The notes below the pieces were generated by a model. The model worked only from the letters and a program-made list of their open reading frames with translations, searched no databases and had not been told where the DNA came from. Shown in pieces: positions 26,512 to 34,871 of a stretch of 64,000 nt of DNA. Source of the stretch: Mycobacterium sp. IS-3022 (GTDB lineage: Bacteria; Actinomycetota; Actinomycetes; Mycobacteriales; Mycobacteriaceae); contig NZ_LQIN01000050.1 of the NCBI RefSeq assembly GCF_001500065.1, forward strand, positions 124,001-188,000, in the 5' to 3' direction. How positions within the stretch are numbered: position 1 is the first letter of the stretch; each line of letters begins with the position of its first letter. The translations under genes were made by a program, and so were the position numbers.

Positions 26512-27159
26512 TCATTCCCGCGCAGACACGGTGTCGCGTAGCTCGTCGTCGAGCGATACCCGGACCAGCGCCGCGGCGAGCTTTGCGTTCCTGCGCGGGG
26601 CCAGCGTCGCCAGTTCCTCGGTCCCGGTTGGCAATCCGAGCGTCTTGGCCGCCGACACGGCCCGCTTGTCGAAGTACGGCCGTACCCAGGTCCAGACGTC
26701 CTGCACCTCGCGCAGGAAGATGTCCGCGCCGGTGTCGCCGATTCCCTTGAACTGCTTGAGCGAACGCGTCAATGCCGGCAGTTTGTGGCCGCTGGCCTCG
26801 GCGAGCTTGCGCAGATCCCCGGCGTACTCGTCGATGACAACGGAGGCGATGTCGGTCAACCGGGTTGCCGAGCTTTCGTCGTACCGGACGTAGTGGGCGC
26901 GGCCGAACGCACGGATCATCGCGGCGCGATCTGCTTCGAGGGCGGCCTTGGGTGTGCGGATGCCCGCACTGAACAGTTCACGCGCGGCCGCCACGGCGAT
27001 CGAGGCGTCGATCGGCTTGCTGGCCAGCATGCACAGGGTCAGCAGCTGAAAGAGGGGCATGGGTCTGTCCGCCAACCGGATACCAGCCTCGTGCGCATAA
27101 GTGGTGCCCGCATGCTTCAGCAGGTTCGCTACCACCTTCTTGCGTGCCGCGGCCTCCAT
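26512..27159 (-). CDS. Endonuclease III-like HhH protein
   Basis: This protein of about 215 residues has the helical organisation of the HhH-GPD superfamily. FQLLTLCMLASKPIDASIA and the hairpin LKQFKGIGDTGADIFLREVQ (HhH: KGIGDTGA) are visible. I do not see a catalytic Lys/Asp pair in the usual LPGVGRKTA...D context nor the four-Cys iron-sulfur loop, so glycosylase activity is uncertain. ATG 27159 is preferred; a longer frame upstream reads through the TfoX gene region. It is followed by DUF72. Confidence 0.7.
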   Translation of the reverse strand: MEAAARKKVVANLLKHAGTTYAHEAGIRLADRPMPLFQLLTLCMLASKPIDASIAVAAARELFSAGIRTPKAALEADRAAMIRAFGRAHYVRYDESSATRLTDIASVVIDEYAGDLRKLAEASGHKLPALTRSLKQFKGIGDTGADIFLREVQDVWTWVRPYFDKRAVSAAKTLGLPTGTEELATLAPRRNAKLAAALVRVSLDDELRDTVSARE

Positions 27160-27178
27160 CTCGGCTGACGTACCCGTG

Positions 27179-27511
27179 CTATTTCGGCGGCAAACTTCCG
27201 GCGCAGTCGACTCCACGGCCCACCCAGGACTGCAGCTGACGTTTGGTCCTGATCCCGTCGACCGACACGCGCAGCCAGCCACGGGTCTCTCTTCCCGCCA
27301 TCACCATCGGCTCGACGTGGTCACGCGACAACAACTTCGAGGTGTCGTCGAGTGGCACACGCACCATCAGGCCCCCCTGCCCGCTGGCCGCCACCGCCAT
27401 GTTGCCGTTGATCAGAAACGCCAACCCGCCGAACATCCGCTTCTCCTCGACACCACGGGTGCCGCCGAGAAGTTCTCGGATGCGGTTGGCCAGGTCCTCG
27501 TCGTAGGCCAT
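27179..27511 (-). CDS. TfoX/Sxy N-terminal domain protein
   Basis: This 110-residue protein contains the TfoX N-terminal domain, with MAYDEDLANRIRELL, the core EKRMFGGLAFLINGNMAV, and a C-terminal GWLRVSVDGI strand. It lacks the TfoX C-terminal domain that regulates competence in gammaproteobacteria. In actinobacteria such stand-alone domains have no established role. It is the first gene after the hairpin that follows lon and lies 19 nt upstream of the HhH gene. Confidence 0.85.
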   Translation of the reverse strand: MAYDEDLANRIRELLGGTRGVEEKRMFGGLAFLINGNMAVAASGQGGLMVRVPLDDTSKLLSRDHVEPMVMAGRETRGWLRVSVDGIRTKRQLQSWVGRGVDCAGSLPPK

Positions 27512-27563
27512 GCGACGACGGTAGCGGCAGCCTCCGACATTTACTCGCCGCCCGCGCGGTTTT

Positions 27564-27606
27564 GCGCGCAGGGTCGTGATCCGTTGCGAACTACGACCCT
27601 GCGCGC
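27564..27606 (-). terminator. Strong hairpin downstream of lon
   Basis: Perfect 14-bp arms GCGCGCAGGGTCGT (27564-27577) and their complement (27593-27606) enclose a 15-nt loop. It sits 10 nt beyond the lon stop and before the TfoX gene on the same strand. The function is probably termination of lon; its long loop and outward partial symmetry also resemble a dispersed intergenic repeat. Confidence 0.65.
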
Positions 27607-27615
27607 GATTTCGCG

Positions 27616-29955
27616 TCAGGCCGCCGCCACCTGCGCCCGAGCTGGTTCCAGTGCCTGCGCGACGATGTCCGCGACATCGGTCATCGGCTTGACCTCGAGC
27701 ACGTCGAGCACGTCGGCGGGAACGTCCTCCAGATCCGCCTCGTTGCGCTGCGGGATGAAAACCGTTGACAGCCCGGCCCGTTGCGCCGCCAGCAGCTTCT
27801 GCTTGACGCCGCCGATCGGCAGCACCCGGCCGTTGAGCGTGACCTCCCCGGTCATGCCGACGTCCGAGCGGACCTGTCGGCCGGTGAGCATCGACACCAG
27901 CGCGGTCACCATCGTCACGCCCGCCGACGGGCCGTCCTTCGGCACCGCTCCTGCGGGGACGTGGATGTGGATGCGCCGATCCAGCGCCCCAGGGTCGACG
28001 CCCAACTGCACGGCGTGCGAACGCACGTAGGACAGCGCGATCTGCGCCGACTCCTTCATCACGTCGCCCAGCTGGCCGGTCAGCGTCAGAGTCGCCTCAC
28101 CGACCCCGTCTGATCCGTGGGCCCCGGCCTCGATGTAGAGCACATCGCCGCCGAGCCCGGTGACCGCCAGCCCGGTCGCCACCCCGGGCACCGCCGTGCG
28201 TTCGGCCGCTTCCGGCAGGAACCGCGGACGACCAAGGTAGTCAACAAGATCCGGCTCGTCGACAACGATCGGACCGGCTTCGGTGGCCAGCTTCGTCGTC
28301 ACCTTGCGCAGCGCCTTGGCCAGCAACCGCTCGAACTGGCGGACCCCCGGTTCGCGGGTGTAGTCCGCGGCGATCTTGCGCAGCGCATCCTCGGACACGG
28401 TCACCTCGTCCTCGGTCAACGCGGCCCGCTCCCGCTGCCGCGGCAGCAGGAAGTCGCGGGCGATCGCCACCTTGTCGTCTTCGGTGTAGCCGTCGATCTG
28501 GACCAGTTCCATGCGGTCCAGCAGCGCCGACGGGATGTTCTCGATGACGTTGGCCGTCGCCAGGAACACCACATCGGACAGGTCGAGATCCAGGTCCAGG
28601 TAGTGGTCGCGGAACGTGTGGTTCTGCGCCGGATCCAGGACCTCGAGCAGCGCCGCCGCGGGGTCGCCGCGGAAGTCGGAGCCGACCTTGTCGATCTCGT
28701 CGAGCAGCACAACGGGATTCATCGAACCCGCGTCGCCGATCGCCCGCACGATGCGGCCGGGCAGCGCGCCGACGTAGGTGCGTCGGTGGCCACGGATCTC
28801 GGCCTCGTCCCGCACACCGCCGAGAGCGACGCGGACGAACTTGCGGCCCAGTGCGCGCGCCACGCTCTCGCCCAGCGACGTCTTGCCGACCCCGGGCGGC
28901 CCGGCCAGCACCATCACCGCACCCGATCCGCGGCCGCCCACGACCTGCAGGCCCCGCTTGGCGCGGCGTGCGCGCACGGCCAGATACTCAACGATGCGCT
29001 CCTTGACGTCGTCGAGGCCGTGGTGGTCGGCGTCCAGCACCGCCCGCGCCGCCACCAGATCCGTCGCGTCTTCGGTGCGCACGTTCCACGGCAGCTCCAG
29101 CACGGTGTCCAACCAGGTACGGATCCAGCCGCTCTCCGGGCTCTGATCGCTGGACCGCTCGAGCTTGCCGACTTCGCGCAGCGCGGCCTCGCGCACCTTC
29201 TCGGGGAGGTCGGCGGCCTCGATGCGGCTCCGGTAGTCATCGGAGGACCCGGTCCCGTCGTCATCGCCCAGTTCCTTGCGGATCGCCGCCAACTGCTGGC
29301 GCAGCAGGAATTCCTTCTGCGTCTTCTCCATGCCCTCGCGCACGTCCTCGGCGATCTTCTCGTTGACCTCGACCTCCGCGAGCTGATCACCGGTCCACTC
29401 GATCAGCGCACGCAACCGTGCGGCGACGTCCGGGGTCTCGAGCAGCTGACGCTTCTGGACCTGCGTCAGATAGGACGCATATCCGGCGGTGTCGGCCAGC
29501 GCCGAGGGATCGGAGAGCTGGTTGACAAAGTCGATGATCTGCCACGCCTCGCGCCGCTGCAGCATTGCCAGCAGAAGCTTCTTGTACTCCGCGGCGAGTT
29601 TCACGGTCTCCTCGGTCGGCTCCGGCTCGGTCACCTCAGTCACCTCGACCCACAGCGCGGCACCCGGCCCGGTGGCACCGGCGCCGATGTGCGCGCGGGC
29701 GCCGCCCCGCACGATCGCGGCGGGTCCGCCGACCGTGCGGCCCACCTGCACGATCGCGGCCAGCACACCGTAGGACGGATACCGGTCCTCGAGCCGCGGA
29801 GCGATCAGCAGCTCGCCGGCTCCATCGGATGCGGCGGCCCTGGCCGCCTCGATGGCGGCGCGCGCGGTGTCGTCGAGCTCGATCGGCACCACCATTCCGG
29901 GCAGCACGATCGACTCGCTCAGAAAGAGCACCGGCACTGTCTTGGCTTGAGCCAT
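27616..29955 (-). CDS. lon: ATP-dependent Lon protease
   Basis: This 779-residue AAA+ serine protease has the LonN domain at residues 1-200, then a coiled region, Walker A (AGPPGVGKTSLGESVA), and Walker B/sensor regions (NPVVLLDEIDKVG). The protease domain carries the Ser-Lys dyad at about S677 (PKDGPSAGVT) and about K718 (GGVKQKLLA). It removes misfolded proteins and selected regulators. ATG 29955 has GGAGG upstream. M. smegmatis has Lon while M. tuberculosis lacks it, which helps place the organism. No HAIR or CIRCE-type element was recognised upstream. Confidence 0.96.
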   Translation of the reverse strand: MAQAKTVPVLFLSESIVLPGMVVPIELDDTARAAIEAARAAASDGAGELLIAPRLEDRYPSYGVLAAIVQVGRTVGGPAAIVRGGARAHIGAGATGPGAALWVEVTEVTEPEPTEETVKLAAEYKKLLLAMLQRREAWQIIDFVNQLSDPSALADTAGYASYLTQVQKRQLLETPDVAARLRALIEWTGDQLAEVEVNEKIAEDVREGMEKTQKEFLLRQQLAAIRKELGDDDGTGSSDDYRSRIEAADLPEKVREAALREVGKLERSSDQSPESGWIRTWLDTVLELPWNVRTEDATDLVAARAVLDADHHGLDDVKERIVEYLAVRARRAKRGLQVVGGRGSGAVMVLAGPPGVGKTSLGESVARALGRKFVRVALGGVRDEAEIRGHRRTYVGALPGRIVRAIGDAGSMNPVVLLDEIDKVGSDFRGDPAAALLEVLDPAQNHTFRDHYLDLDLDLSDVVFLATANVIENIPSALLDRMELVQIDGYTEDDKVAIARDFLLPRQRERAALTEDEVTVSEDALRKIAADYTREPGVRQFERLLAKALRKVTTKLATEAGPIVVDEPDLVDYLGRPRFLPEAAERTAVPGVATGLAVTGLGGDVLYIEAGAHGSDGVGEATLTLTGQLGDVMKESAQIALSYVRSHAVQLGVDPGALDRRIHIHVPAGAVPKDGPSAGVTMVTALVSMLTGRQVRSDVGMTGEVTLNGRVLPIGGVKQKLLAAQRAGLSTVFIPQRNEADLEDVPADVLDVLEVKPMTDVADIVAQALEPARAQVAAA

Positions 29956-30063
29956 GAAATACCTCCAAAGTTCAGTCGAACGGACTCAACCCTGGCGGTG
30001 TCATGTTTGTTCCCGCGGGCGTTCACTCTGCGCGTACGGCGCGACACGGGACACCCGAAACGG

Positions 30064-30102
30064 CAGGAAGCCTGCCGTTCGGGGGAAACGGCAGGCTTCC
30101 TG
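30064..30102 (-). terminator. Terminator hairpin downstream of fbpC
   Basis: Perfect 16-bp arms at 30064-30079 and 30087-30102 (outer CAGGAAGCC, inner TGCCGTT) flank a 7-nt loop, 27 nt beyond the fbpC stop codon. A shorter alternative pairing inside the left arm is possible. This is a strong rho-independent-type stem without U-tract. Confidence 0.8.
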
Positions 30103-30128
30103 TTGTGGGTGGATCTCGGCGGTGGCCC

Positions 30129-31133
30129 TTAGGCGCTGGCCTGCGCCCCCAGCACCCGCTGGATGTCAGGCTTCATCATCTCGAGCTGCTGACCCCAGTA
30201 ACCCCAGCTGTGAGTGCCTTGTGGCGGGAAGTTGAACACGCCGTTGGTGCCGCCCGCGGCGACGTAGTTGTCCCGGAAGGTGATGTTGGTTCGCAACGTG
30301 AACCCTTCGAGGAACTGCGCAGCCATCAGGTTCTGGCCCGCGGTACCCGAGTCCAGATCCGACGGCGTACCGGTGCCGCAGTAGATCCAGATGCGGGTGT
30401 TGTTGGCCACCAACTGGCGGATGTTGACCATCGGGTCGTTGCGTTTCCACGCCGGATCCGATGACGGGCCCCACATGCTTTCGGCGTTGTACCCGCCCGC
30501 GTCTTGCATCGCCAGCCCGATCAGCATCGGCCACCATCCCTCGGAGGGATTGAGGAAGCCCGACAGCGATGCCGCGTAGATGAACTTCTGCGGGTAGTAG
30601 ATCGAGTACGTCAGCGCGGTGCTGCCGGCCATCGAAATGCCCACCACGGCATTGCCGTTCTGCGACACGCCCTTGTTGGCTTCCAGCCACGCGGGCAGCT
30701 CCTGGGTCAGGAACGTCTCCCACTTGTAGGTGTAGTCCTGGCCGTTACCCCGCGACGGCTGGTACCAGTCGGTGTAGAAGCTGGACTGCCCGCCGACCGG
30801 CATGACGACCGACAACCCCGACTGGTGATACCACTCGAAGGCCGGGGTGTTGATGTCCCAGCCGTTGAAATCGTCCTGGGCGCGCAGGCCGTCGAGCAGA
30901 TAAACGGCGTGCGGTCCACCGCCCTGGAACTGGATCCGGATGTTGCGGTTCATCGCCGGGGAGAACACATCCAGATACTCGACGGGCAGGCCCGGGCGGG
31001 AGAAGGCTCCCGCGGTCGCCGAACCCCCGGCGAAGCCGATCAGCCCGGGGAGCGCCGCCGCCGTGAAGGCGACCACCGCCATCCGGCGCAACAATTTTGT
31101 GCCGGTACCTCGGCACCTCTCGAAGAACTTCAT
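30129..31133 (-). CDS. fbpC: Antigen 85 mycolyltransferase, FbpC type
   Basis: This secreted esterase of about 334 residues transfers mycolic acids between trehalose monomycolates and to arabinogalactan. The signal peptide ends GSATAGA, and the mature enzyme starts FSRPGLPVEYL. The catalytic Ser is about S167 in GISMAGS; the His lies in THSWGYW and WGPSSDPAWKRNDP is conserved. The phrase FQGGGPHAVYLLDG matches Ag85C more than A/B. ATG 31133 aligns with the M. tuberculosis FbpC start (MTFF-like); a longer frame upstream exists. A strong hairpin follows. Confidence 0.92.
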   Translation of the reverse strand: MKFFERCRGTGTKLLRRMAVVAFTAAALPGLIGFAGGSATAGAFSRPGLPVEYLDVFSPAMNRNIRIQFQGGGPHAVYLLDGLRAQDDFNGWDINTPAFEWYHQSGLSVVMPVGGQSSFYTDWYQPSRGNGQDYTYKWETFLTQELPAWLEANKGVSQNGNAVVGISMAGSTALTYSIYYPQKFIYAASLSGFLNPSEGWWPMLIGLAMQDAGGYNAESMWGPSSDPAWKRNDPMVNIRQLVANNTRIWIYCGTGTPSDLDSGTAGQNLMAAQFLEGFTLRTNITFRDNYVAAGGTNGVFNFPPQGTHSWGYWGQQLEMMKPDIQRVLGAQASA

Positions 31134-31325
31134 AACGGCAACCAACCCACCTTTCATCGCTTCCACAAGCAATTGCCGTTGCTGTGCGTGCGTAATGAAA
31201 CACGTCCTGGCAGTGGGACTGTCGGCTCGACATGCAGTTACGACGTCGCGGTTGGCTAACGATTACGACTCGGCGAGGACTCAGGAAGACACGAAGCGTG
31301 CTGTTACCTGTGTGAACAGAGGTAC

Positions 31326-32578
31326 CTATGTGGTTCGCGGCGCTGCGTCCGACACGCCGGCCCTCAGCCGGTGCAACTGGGTGACATGCCGCGGGCCGAG
31401 CTCGCTCACAGACCTCACGCCGAGCAGCCGCATCGTGCGGTTGACCTGCTGCGACAAGATTTCGATCGCGCGGTCGACGCCGGCCTCGCCGCCGGCCATC
31501 AGGCCGTAGAGGTAGGCACGGCCCACCAGCGTGAAACGCGCCCCGAGAGCGATCGCCGCGACGATGTCGGCGCCGGACATCACTCCGGTGTCCAGCAAAA
31601 TCTCCGTATCGTCGCCGAGTTCGTGCGCGACACGCGGCAGCAGGTGAAACGGCACCGGTGCGCGGTCGAGTTGGCGGCCGCCGTGGTTGGACAGCACGAC
31701 GCCGTCCACGCCGAGGTCGACAACCGCCCTGGCATCGTCAAGGCTCTGAATTCCCTTGACCACCAACTTGTTCGGCCACTGCTGCTTGATCCACGTCAGG
31801 TCGTCGAAGGTCACCGTCGGGTCGAACATGGTGTCGAGATACTCGGCCACGGTGCCCGGCCATCGGTCCAACGACGCGAACGACAACGGTTCGGTGGTGA
31901 GCAGGTCGAACCACCAGCGGGGGTGGGGGACCGCGTCGAGCACGGTGCGCAGCGTGAGCGTCGGCGGAATCGACATACCGTTACGGGTGTCGCGCAGGCG
32001 CGCGCCCGCAACCGGTACGTCAACGGTCACCAGCAGCGTGTCGTAGCCCGCCGCCGCAGCCCGCTCGACCAGCGTCATCGACCGGTCCCGGTCCTTCCAC
32101 ATGTACAACTGAAACCAGTTGCGCCCGTGCGGGTTAGCGCTCTGACCTGTTCGATCGAGCTGGTGCCCAAGGTGGACAGCGCAAACGGGATGCCGGCACG
32201 CGCGGCGGCGCGCGCGCCCGCGATCTCGCCCTCGGTGTGCATCAGGCGGGTGAAGCCGGTCGGCGCGATGCCGAACGGCAGGCCGACGTGGCCACCGAGC
32301 ACCGTCCCACTCGTGTCCACGCTGGCGACGTCACGCAGGATTGCGGGGTGAAACTCGATGTCGCGGAAGGCCTGCCGGGCACGCCCCAACGAAAGTTCGT
32401 CTTCGGCCGCGCCGTCGGCGTAGTCGAACGCCGCCCTGGGGGTCCGGCGCTTGGCGATCCGTCGCAGGTCGTCGATCGTCAGAGCGGCCGCCAGCCTGCG
32501 CTGCGTCGCGTTGCGCTGCGGCTTCTTGAACTGCAGCAGCGGCGCCAACTCACGCGGGCGCGGCACCCGACGCTTCAC
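31326..32578 (-). pseudogene. lldD2: lldD2-type FMN alpha-hydroxyacid (lactate) dehydrogenase, frameshifted
   Basis: The N-terminal half (GTG 32578; ALTIDDLRRIAKRRTPRAAF, then FGIAPTGFTRLMHTEGEIAG) and the C-terminal half (LYMWKDRDRSMTLVERAA, LSNHGGRQLDRAPVP with the catalytic His) are in different frames. The break lies near 32137-32145; restoring one base after QVRA would give ANPHGRNWFQLYMW. Summed length is about 417 residues, that of LldD2 (Rv1872c). The rest is well conserved, so the lesion is recent or a sequencing error. AAAGG about 9 nt before the start overlaps the IS end. Confidence 0.85.
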
Positions 32579-32599
32579 GATGATGCACCTTTGACGTGC

Positions 32600-32621
32600 T
32601 CCCCGCCATGAATGGCGGGGA
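32600..32621. repeat. IS right-end hairpin (tnpB side)
   Basis: The palindrome TCCCCGCCAT-GA-ATGGCGGGGA has 10-bp perfect arms and a 2-nt loop. It lies just past the tnpB stop. In IS200/IS605 elements such subterminal hairpins are bound by TnpA, and the adjacent 3' end of tnpB is the usual source of the guide omega RNA. Confidence 0.75.
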
Positions 32622-32632
32622 TTCCCGTGCGG

Positions 32633-33850
32633 CTAGGCCGCGGTTGGGGTGCTTCCTGCTTCATCGCCCCGTGCCTCCCGAGTGGTGGGAGGACTTACAG
32701 AGGCTCCACAGGCGTTTAGTCTCTCTGCCCGCCCGGCAGCGAGAATGTTCTTGGCGGCGTTGTGGTCGCGATCGTGGACCGCCCCGCAGTGCGGGCACGT
32801 CCACGACCGGATCTGCAGTGGCAGTTCGTCGATCACATACCCACATCGGGGTGTTGAACAGGTTTTGCTCGACGGCAACCACCGCGACACGGTGTGCACG
32901 GTGCGCCGGTAGCGGTCGGCTTTCTCGCCGATGATCCGCACGAACTGACCCCACCCGACATCGCTGATCGCTCGTGCCAGACGACGGTTTTGGACCATCC
33001 CGGAGATGTTGAGGTCTTCGACGTGGATCACTTGGTTGTCGCGAACTAACGCCAGAGCCTGCTTGTGGTGATAGTCCCGTCGAGCACGGGCAACCTCGTT
33101 GTGCGCGGCGGCCACGTTGCGCCGCGACTTGTCCCTGTTGGCTGATCCTTTCTGCCGGCGGGACTTCTCCCGCTCCAACCGCGCCAGTTTGCGCAGCTTG
33201 CGACCCAAATGCTTCGGATTGGTGATCTCTGACCGCCCACCGTCGCTGGTGGCGACTGTCGCCAGCCGAGCGATCCCCACATCCACGCCGGCCTCTCGGT
33301 CCACCACCGGCAGAGGTAGGGACGCAACGTCGACGACGAAGCTGGCCTAGAAATGCCCATCCGGTTCCCGGATGATCGTTACGCTCGACGGTGCAGACGG
33401 CAGCTCGCGTGACCAGCGCACCCGCACTTCGCCGACCTTGGCCAGGAATAACCGGCCGTTGGGTTTGAGACTGAAACCGTTGCGGGTGAGCCGAAACGAC
33501 TGGCGGTGATCCTTGCGGGATTTGAACCGTGGACGACCAACCCGCCGGCCCGGACGTTTCCGAGTGTGTGAGTCGAAGAAGTTGCGCCAGGCACGCCGGG
33601 AATCGTTAACCGACTGCACCAGCGCCACGCTGGGTACCTCACACAGCCAGGCCCGCTCGCTGGTTCTCTTCGCCGCGGTGATCACCCGGCGCTGAATCTC
33701 GCTGTCGGAGAGCTTCACCCCGGCCCGGTACGCCTCGTCGCGGACCCGCAGCGCATCGTTGAACACCACCCGGGCGCATCCGAACACCCGCGCCAGCATC
33801 GCCTGCTGGGCCGGTGTCGGTTCAATGCGGTACCGGTAGCGCATCTGCAT
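32633..33850 (-). pseudogene. tnpB: tnpB (IS605 OrfB, RNA-guided nuclease) with in-frame amber stop
   Basis: The N-terminal part (MRYRYRIEPTPAQQAMLARV, then FGCARVVFNDALR) runs to GHF and then TAG at 33347-33349. The same frame continues as ASFVVDVASLPLPVV and the nuclease half. RuvC residues are intact: Asp in GVDVGIARLA, Glu in HVEDLNISGM, Asp in DRDHNAAKNIL, plus a zinc ribbon CSTPRCG/CPHCG. The stop replaces what is usually Tyr in YASF/YVSF, one base from TAC or TAT. Combined length is about 405 residues, normal for TnpB. Confidence 0.88.
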
Positions 33851-33872
33851 TCCCCGACTGTAAGGCGCATCT

Positions 33873-34287
33873 ATGACAACCCACACCTATCGTCGTGGCC
33901 GCCACAGCGTGTCGCTGTTGCACGCCCATCTGGTGTTCGTGACCAAATACCGCCGGAAGGTGTTCACCAACGCCATGCTCACCTACTGCGAGCGCATCAT
34001 GCGCGGGATCTGCGCGGACCTGGACGTCGAGTTGGTCGAGTTCAACGGAGAAGCTGACCATGTGCACCTGCTGGTCGCCTACCCACACACGTTGGCGATC
34101 TCCACGCTGGTCCAGCGACTCAAAGGCCGCACCGCCCACGCCGTGCGCCGCGAGTACACCGGCGCATGTGTTCGTGCCCGCATGCGCGGACACCTCTGGT
34201 CGCCGTCCTACTTCGCTGTCTCCTGCGGAGGCGCACCCTTAATCGATCACCAAGCAATACATCGACGGACAAGCCCGACCACTCTGA
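33873..34287 (+). pseudogene. tnpA: tnpA (IS200/IS605 Y1 transposase), C-terminal frameshift
   Basis: ATG 33873 opens a single-strand transposase: LLHAHLVFVTKYRRKVF, the HUH motif in EADHVHLLVAYP, and LWSPSYFAVSCGGAP. An extra A at about 34241 then shifts the frame. The expected C-terminus ITKQYIDGQARPL, with the catalytic Tyr of the KQYI helix, is encoded in the next frame and ends in TGA at 34285-34287. As read in the original frame the protein runs on to 34385 without the Tyr. The enzyme should be inactive. Confidence 0.85.
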
Positions 34288-34325
34288 CCGCCGGGCTACG
34301 CCCGACGACGATCGGGATGGGCTCA

Positions 34326-34345
34326 CCCCGCCATAAATGGCCAGG
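34326..34345. repeat. IS left-end imperfect hairpin (tnpA side)
   Basis: CCCCGCCAT-AA-ATGGCCAGG pairs with one mismatch and one wobble. Its left arm is identical to that of the hairpin at 32600-32621. It marks the tnpA-side end region of the element; the cleavage site beyond it could not be fixed. Confidence 0.6.
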
Positions 34346-34406
34346 CTTGCGCCCAAGACATCGGTCATTGAATCGCACAGAGTAGCTTGCCAGACTTGCC
34401 GATGAG

Positions 34407-34871
34407 ATGGCTGACGACAAATCGGTACCTGCGGGCGATCCGTTCGACCTGCAGCGCTTCGTCGACGCTCAGCGGCCCGTGTACGAAACCGTGCTGGCCG
34501 AACTGCGCGCCGGCCGCAAACGCAGCCACTGGATCTGGTTCGTGTTTCCGCAACTGCGCGGCCTCGGCAGGAGCGCGATCGCGGAGCGGTACGGGATCTC
34601 CTCGCTCGCCGAGGCGCGGGCCTACCTTGCTCACGATGTGCTGGGGCCGCGGCTGCGCGAGTGCACGCAGCTGGTCGCCCGCAGCGGGCGGGCGTCTGCC
34701 GACGAGTTGTTCGGCTGGCCGGACAACCTCAAGGTGCGGTCGTCGATGACGCTGTTTCGCCAAGCCACCGACGACCCCGACGCCGCAGCCATGTTCGATC
34801 GGGTGTTGACGAAGTATTACAACGGCGAACCGGACCCGCTCACCATCCAACGGCTCAGCGCGGAGCGATGA
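34407..34871 (+). CDS. DUF1810 family protein (Rv1873-like)
   Basis: This 154-residue protein has FDLQRFVDAQRPVYETVLAE at the start, the core KRSHWIWFVFPQLRGLGRS, YGISSLAEARAYLAHDVLGP and LKVRSSMTLFRQA, all DUF1810 hallmarks. The fold is helical and its function is unknown. It sits at the position of Rv1873 beside lldD2. Its 3' end overlaps the 3' end of the convergent GH13 gene by 17 nt. ATG 34407 is the only sensible start downstream of the IS. Confidence 0.88.
   Translation: MADDKSVPAGDPFDLQRFVDAQRPVYETVLAELRAGRKRSHWIWFVFPQLRGLGRSAIAERYGISSLAEARAYLAHDVLGPRLRECTQLVARSGRASADELFGWPDNLKVRSSMTLFRQATDDPDAAAMFDRVLTKYYNGEPDPLTIQRLSAER

Larger units (their letters stand above)
32591..34345. mobile_element. 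Degenerate IS200/IS605-family element with divergent tnpA and tnpB
   Basis: An element of about 1.75 kb carries divergent tnpB (minus) and tnpA (plus) starting 22 nt apart, the organisation of IS605/IS608. Both ends have subterminal hairpins sharing CCCCGCCAT-nn-ATGG. The tnpB-side boundary is set at a TCAA (complement of 32591-32594), resembling the IS608 right cleavage site. The other boundary is only approximate. Both transposition genes are broken, so it should be unable to move on its own. Confidence 0.8.

Noticed and set aside
28117..30132. A 671-codon open frame on the plus strand over lon
   Set aside because: It is antisense to lon and contains His/Gln/Arg-rich low-complexity sequence typical of reverse-frame shadows in GC-rich genomes.
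32580..34400. A CRISPR array or prophage fragment around the IS
   Set aside because: There are no regularly spaced repeats, integrase or phage genes; only the IS end hairpins and transposition genes are seen.
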